This document shows positions 32,024 through 34,478 of a DNA stretch of 34,478 bases, piece after piece. Within the stretch, counting starts at the first letter, position 1. Every line of letters begins with the position of its first letter. The stretch comes from Bordetella parapertussis (GTDB lineage: Bacteria; Pseudomonadota; Gammaproteobacteria; Burkholderiales; JACQAP01), in assembly GCA_945900965.1 (NCBI GenBank), contig CAMDKM010000038.1, forward strand, positions 1-34,478, written 5' to 3'. A program made the position numbers and the translations under genes. The notes beneath the pieces are model-generated. The model was not told the DNA's origin. It saw only the letters and a program-made list of their open reading frames with translations, and ran no database searches.

Positions 32024-34162
32024 ATGAGCACCTCGCGCAGCATCCACGCCATTTTGATGAGCTTTATTTTGATCGCGTTGACCGCTTGCGGAGGCGGAGG
32101 CGGTGGAAGCACCGGTGCAAGCAGCCCTGCGCCCACGCCGGCAGCACCGTCACCAGAAAATTGGGTCGCCAATGGGCCTGTCAACGCCGTGGCGTTCTCT
32201 ACCGATGGCAATACAATTTATGTCGGCGGCAACTTTACTCAAATCGGCCCACGTACCGGCAGCTTCGTGGCGATAGACGGCGTCACCGGGCAAACCTCTT
32301 CCACGTCTTCGAAGGTGGATGGCGAGGTCTATGCAAGCGCACCGGATGGATCTGGCGGATGGTACATCGGTGGAAAATTTTCCCTGGTGGGCACCGCCGC
32401 TCGCGCCAACATGGCTCATATCCTGGCAAATGGTGACGTTGATCCGGCATTCAATCCGAATCCCAACGGCCCGATTCGCGCGCTCGCAGTTTCCGGCAGC
32501 ACGTTGTACATAGGGGGAAGTTTCAGTTCCATCGGCGGAATGACTCGCAACAACATCGCCGCACTCAATACGGCAAGTCTGGCGATAACCGAGTTTGATC
32601 CCATTGCTGGCGGCATAGTCCGTACCCTTGCTGTATCAGGCAATACAATTTATGTAGGGGGCGATTTCCCTTCAATTCACGGAGTAGTGCGAGAGCGCAT
32701 TGCTGCTCTCGACTTGGCGGGCCAGGTTCTAGGCTTCGATCCAGGGCAAGGCGGCGGAGTCACTTCAATTAAAACGCTTGTTGTCACTGCCGGAGCTGTC
32801 TACGTGGGCGGTCAATTCAGCAATCTTGGCGGACAGAATCGTACGAATATCGCGGCCCTTGATCCGACGACCGGCGTGGCCCTGTCCGGATTTGTTCCTA
32901 ATGCAAACGCGATAGTCCACGCCATTGCCGTATCAGGCAGCACGATTTTTGCAGGTGGCGAATTTACCCTTATCGGTGGACAAACCCGCAATCGCATCGC
33001 GGCTCTTGATCTGAATGGGGTAGTCTCGGGATTCAATCCCAATGCCAGCAGCACCGTGAGCTCGCTCGCCATCTCCGGAAACGTTGTGTATGCAGGGGGT
33101 CAATTCGGTCAAATCGGTGGACAATTCAGAAATAACGTAGCTGCGCTCGATGCGAGCGGCATGGCCGTACCGGATTTCGATCCCAACGCAAATAGTTCGA
33201 TCTACACTCTCAGCGTATTCGGGAACACTGTTTTTGCAGGCGGTCAGTTTACCTCTGTTGGTGGATTACCCCGAAATCATCTCGCCGCACTGGATTCGAA
33301 CGGCCAACCCTTGAGTGGATTCATCCCGAATCCCGGCAGTTTCGTTCAGACGCTCGCCGTGTCCGGAGAAACGCTGTATGTTGGCGGGAATTTCAGTTCC
33401 ATCGGTGGGGCGTTACGCAATCGCATTGCCGCCATCGACACGAGCAACAATGCTCTGGCGAGCTTCAATCCGAACACGGATGGTTTGGTTCGAACAATTG
33501 CCATCCGCGGCAATACCGTTTACATCGGAGGCGATTTCACCTCCCTGGGCGGCACAACACGCAACTACATCGCCGGGCTCGATGTTGGTGGAACATTGCT
33601 TGCCTTCAATCCATCTCCGGACGGCATAGTTCACGCCCTTGCCGTCTCCGGCAACATCGTGTACGCAGGCGGTCAATTCAGCGCAATCGGCGGGCAGTCG
33701 CGCAACAACATCGCAGCGCTTGACTCGGATGGTCTCGTCATCGCTGACTTCGATCCAATTGCGGACGACATCGTACGAACACTGGCCGTATCGGGAAGTA
33801 CCTTGTACGTGGGCGGGGAATTTGGCTTCATAGGCGGCGCAGTGCGCAATCGCATTGCCGCGCTCGGTGCGACTGGTGTGGCCGTTGCGGAATTCAACCC
33901 CAGCGCAAATGGCATCGTCCGTACTCTCGCGGTTTCCGATGGAACGATTTATGCGGGTGGCGACTTCACTTCCATCGGTGGAGCATCGCGCAATCGCATT
34001 GCCTCGCTCAATGCGTCTGGCGCCGCTATACCCGGCTTCAATCCGAATGCCGACGGGAATATCCACTCGATTGCCGTCTCCAATGGCAGGATCGTTGCAG
34101 GCGGCCTCTTTACTTCCATAGGTGGCCAAGCACGCAGCCGTATCGCTTTTTTGAACCCGTAA
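32024..34162 (+). CDS. Lipoprotein with 14 beta-propeller-type repeats
   Basis: A 712-residue predicted lipoprotein. Residues 1-21 are a signal peptide with lipobox L-T-A-C and Cys22 as the lipidation site; Gly at +2 favours the outer membrane. A Gly/Ser/Pro/Ala linker (23-46) follows, then 14 repeats of 47-48 residues to the end. The consensus is VRTLAVSGNTIYVGG, then (D/Q)F(T/S)SIGG..RNRIAALD, then a variable (F)NPNA turn. This resembles delta-60/DUF5122-type repeats, which build beta-propellers; 14 units could make two seven-bladed propellers. No catalytic residues are evident; a binding or adhesion role on the cell surface is inferred. ATG 32024 has AAGGA eight bases upstream; an in-frame ATG 47 codons earlier would bury the signal peptide. 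Confidence 0.85.
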   Translation: MSTSRSIHAILMSFILIALTACGGGGGGSTGASSPAPTPAAPSPENWVANGPVNAVAFSTDGNTIYVGGNFTQIGPRTGSFVAIDGVTGQTSSTSSKVDGEVYASAPDGSGGWYIGGKFSLVGTAARANMAHILANGDVDPAFNPNPNGPIRALAVSGSTLYIGGSFSSIGGMTRNNIAALNTASLAITEFDPIAGGIVRTLAVSGNTIYVGGDFPSIHGVVRERIAALDLAGQVLGFDPGQGGGVTSIKTLVVTAGAVYVGGQFSNLGGQNRTNIAALDPTTGVALSGFVPNANAIVHAIAVSGSTIFAGGEFTLIGGQTRNRIAALDLNGVVSGFNPNASSTVSSLAISGNVVYAGGQFGQIGGQFRNNVAALDASGMAVPDFDPNANSSIYTLSVFGNTVFAGGQFTSVGGLPRNHLAALDSNGQPLSGFIPNPGSFVQTLAVSGETLYVGGNFSSIGGALRNRIAAIDTSNNALASFNPNTDGLVRTIAIRGNTVYIGGDFTSLGGTTRNYIAGLDVGGTLLAFNPSPDGIVHALAVSGNIVYAGGQFSAIGGQSRNNIAALDSDGLVIADFDPIADDIVRTLAVSGSTLYVGGEFGFIGGAVRNRIAALGATGVAVAEFNPSANGIVRTLAVSDGTIYAGGDFTSIGGASRNRIASLNASGAAIPGFNPNADGNIHSIAVSNGRIVAGGLFTSIGGQARSRIAFLNP

Positions 34163-34229
34163 TGGTATCCACAGGTGTCCTCAGATACACCGTCATCTCA
34201 AACCAGTTAACTTTCCATTTCTTCCAAAT

Positions 34230-34256
34230 AAAAAAGGACCCCTGCGGGCCTTTTTT
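34230..34256. terminator. Bidirectional intrinsic terminator
   Basis: AAAAAAGG and CCTTTTTT flank a CCC/GGG stem with a TGC loop, so a T-run follows the hairpin on both strands. On the plus strand it ends the lipoprotein transcript. On the minus strand it lies just beyond the tRNA-Ser-like 3' end, the normal position for a tRNA terminator. Confidence 0.88.
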
Positions 34257-34260
34257 AATT

Positions 34261-34274
34261 TGGCGGAGAGGGCG
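34261..34274 (-). other. Probable tRNA-Ser 3' end (attachment site)
   Basis: On the minus strand CGCCCTCTCCGCCA matches the acceptor 3' strand, discriminator G and CCA of gammaproteobacterial tRNA-Ser. A terminator follows six bases further on, as after a real tRNA gene. The T-loop and everything 5' of it are missing; instead an integrase gene begins 145 bp away on the other side. It is best read as the displaced 3' end of tRNA-Ser after integration. The match is short (12-14 bases), so this rests on context. Confidence 0.55.
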
Positions 34275-34418
34275 TCCGCCCAACCATTGTCCGAGAAAAT
34301 CCAGCTTCGTCCATTCTCATAGCTAATTTCATAGGAGAAATAGATTTCGTTGTCTTGACACGTCCAACGCAATCCAGCACTATCCAGGTTCATAACGTGG
34401 GTATGAATGGGGGTAGAT

Positions 34419-34478
34419 ATGGCGCGCAAGATCAATCGGCTGTCGGCCAAGGCGGTCAGTAACCAGAAGTCCCCGGGC
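34419..34478 (+). CDS. N-terminus of a tyrosine integrase (partial)
   Basis: Twenty codons are visible, starting at ATG 34419 with a GGGGG about six bases upstream. The peptide MARKINRLSAKAVSNQKSPG has the look of the N-terminal arm-binding domain of DUF4102-type integrases, whose first strand often reads K-x-N-x-L-(S/T)-(A/D)-x-x-V with a K-x-G turn next. It runs off the window, so catalytic residues cannot be checked. The tRNA-derived sequence upstream supports the call. Confidence 0.65.
   Translation, partial: MARKINRLSAKAVSNQKSPG

Larger units (their letters stand above)
34261..34478. mobile_element. Start of a second integrative element (partial)
   Basis: A tRNA-Ser-like 3' end, a 144-bp gap and the start of an integrase gene form the same junction pattern as at the left of the window, pointing the opposite way. 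Within the gap there is a GGGCG/CGCCC inverted repeat (34270-34281) touching the att sequence and nothing else I can identify. The element extends past the right edge. Confidence 0.55.

Noticed and set aside
34193-34450. 85-residue open frame on the minus strand at the right edge
   Set aside because: It runs through the terminator, the tRNA-Ser 3' end and the start of the integrase on the other strand, has no recognisable domain, and is best explained as chance.

Overview
The window is chromosomal DNA from a gammaproteobacterium. ZipA, the smc-zipA-ligA cluster, the map-glnD-dapC-dapD order, an S-methyl-5'-thioinosine phosphorylase and an RluB/RecR/YbaB/DnaX cluster all point there. A periplasmic sulfite dehydrogenase pair (SorA/SorB type) suggests a lineage that handles reduced sulfur. 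Genus cannot be named from the sequence alone.

Layout. (1) 1-2172 is the end of an integrative element: a tyrosine recombinase and a small coupled gene, ending at the 3' half of a tRNA-Asn gene that serves as attachment site. (2) 2215-3832 encodes the sulfite dehydrogenase pair. (3) 4018-7406 holds map and glnD, read rightwards. (4) 7592-17006 is a leftward block: smc, zipA, ligA, galU, hpt, methylthioinosine phosphorylase and def, mostly with overlaps or very short gaps. (5) 17131-23268 runs rightwards: queF, a MITE-like element, then dapC, dapD, a PilU-type ATPase, dapE and prmB. (6) 23198-29229 runs leftwards: a YqhA-family membrane protein, class I fumarase, the 4.5S RNA gene ffs, dnaX, ybaB, recR and rluB. 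(7) 29380-31344 is acs. (8) 31345-34162 holds a long non-coding stretch, a 40-residue membrane smORF with a strong ribosome binding site, and a lipoprotein with 14 repeats of about 48 residues. (9) 34230-34478 appears to be a second element junction: a transcription terminator, a short tRNA-Ser 3' end on the minus strand, and the first 20 codons of another integrase.

How the genes relate. Most of the window is conserved housekeeping: lysine/diaminopimelate synthesis (dapC, dapD, dapE), nitrogen sensing (glnD), N-terminal protein maturation (def, map), chromosome maintenance and replication (smc, ligA, dnaX, recR), division (zipA), purine salvage (hpt, methylthioinosine phosphorylase), central carbon metabolism (fumarase, acs) and translation/RNA modification (prmB, rluB, queF). 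The less ordinary material is at the two ends and between genes: two tRNA-targeted integration junctions pointing outwards, a MITE-like repeat, several intergenic arrays of 7-bp repeats clustered around ffs and recR, a terminator-like hairpin between two divergent genes, and the smORF plus repeat lipoprotein. I found no CRISPR array, no defence system and no insertion-sequence transposase.
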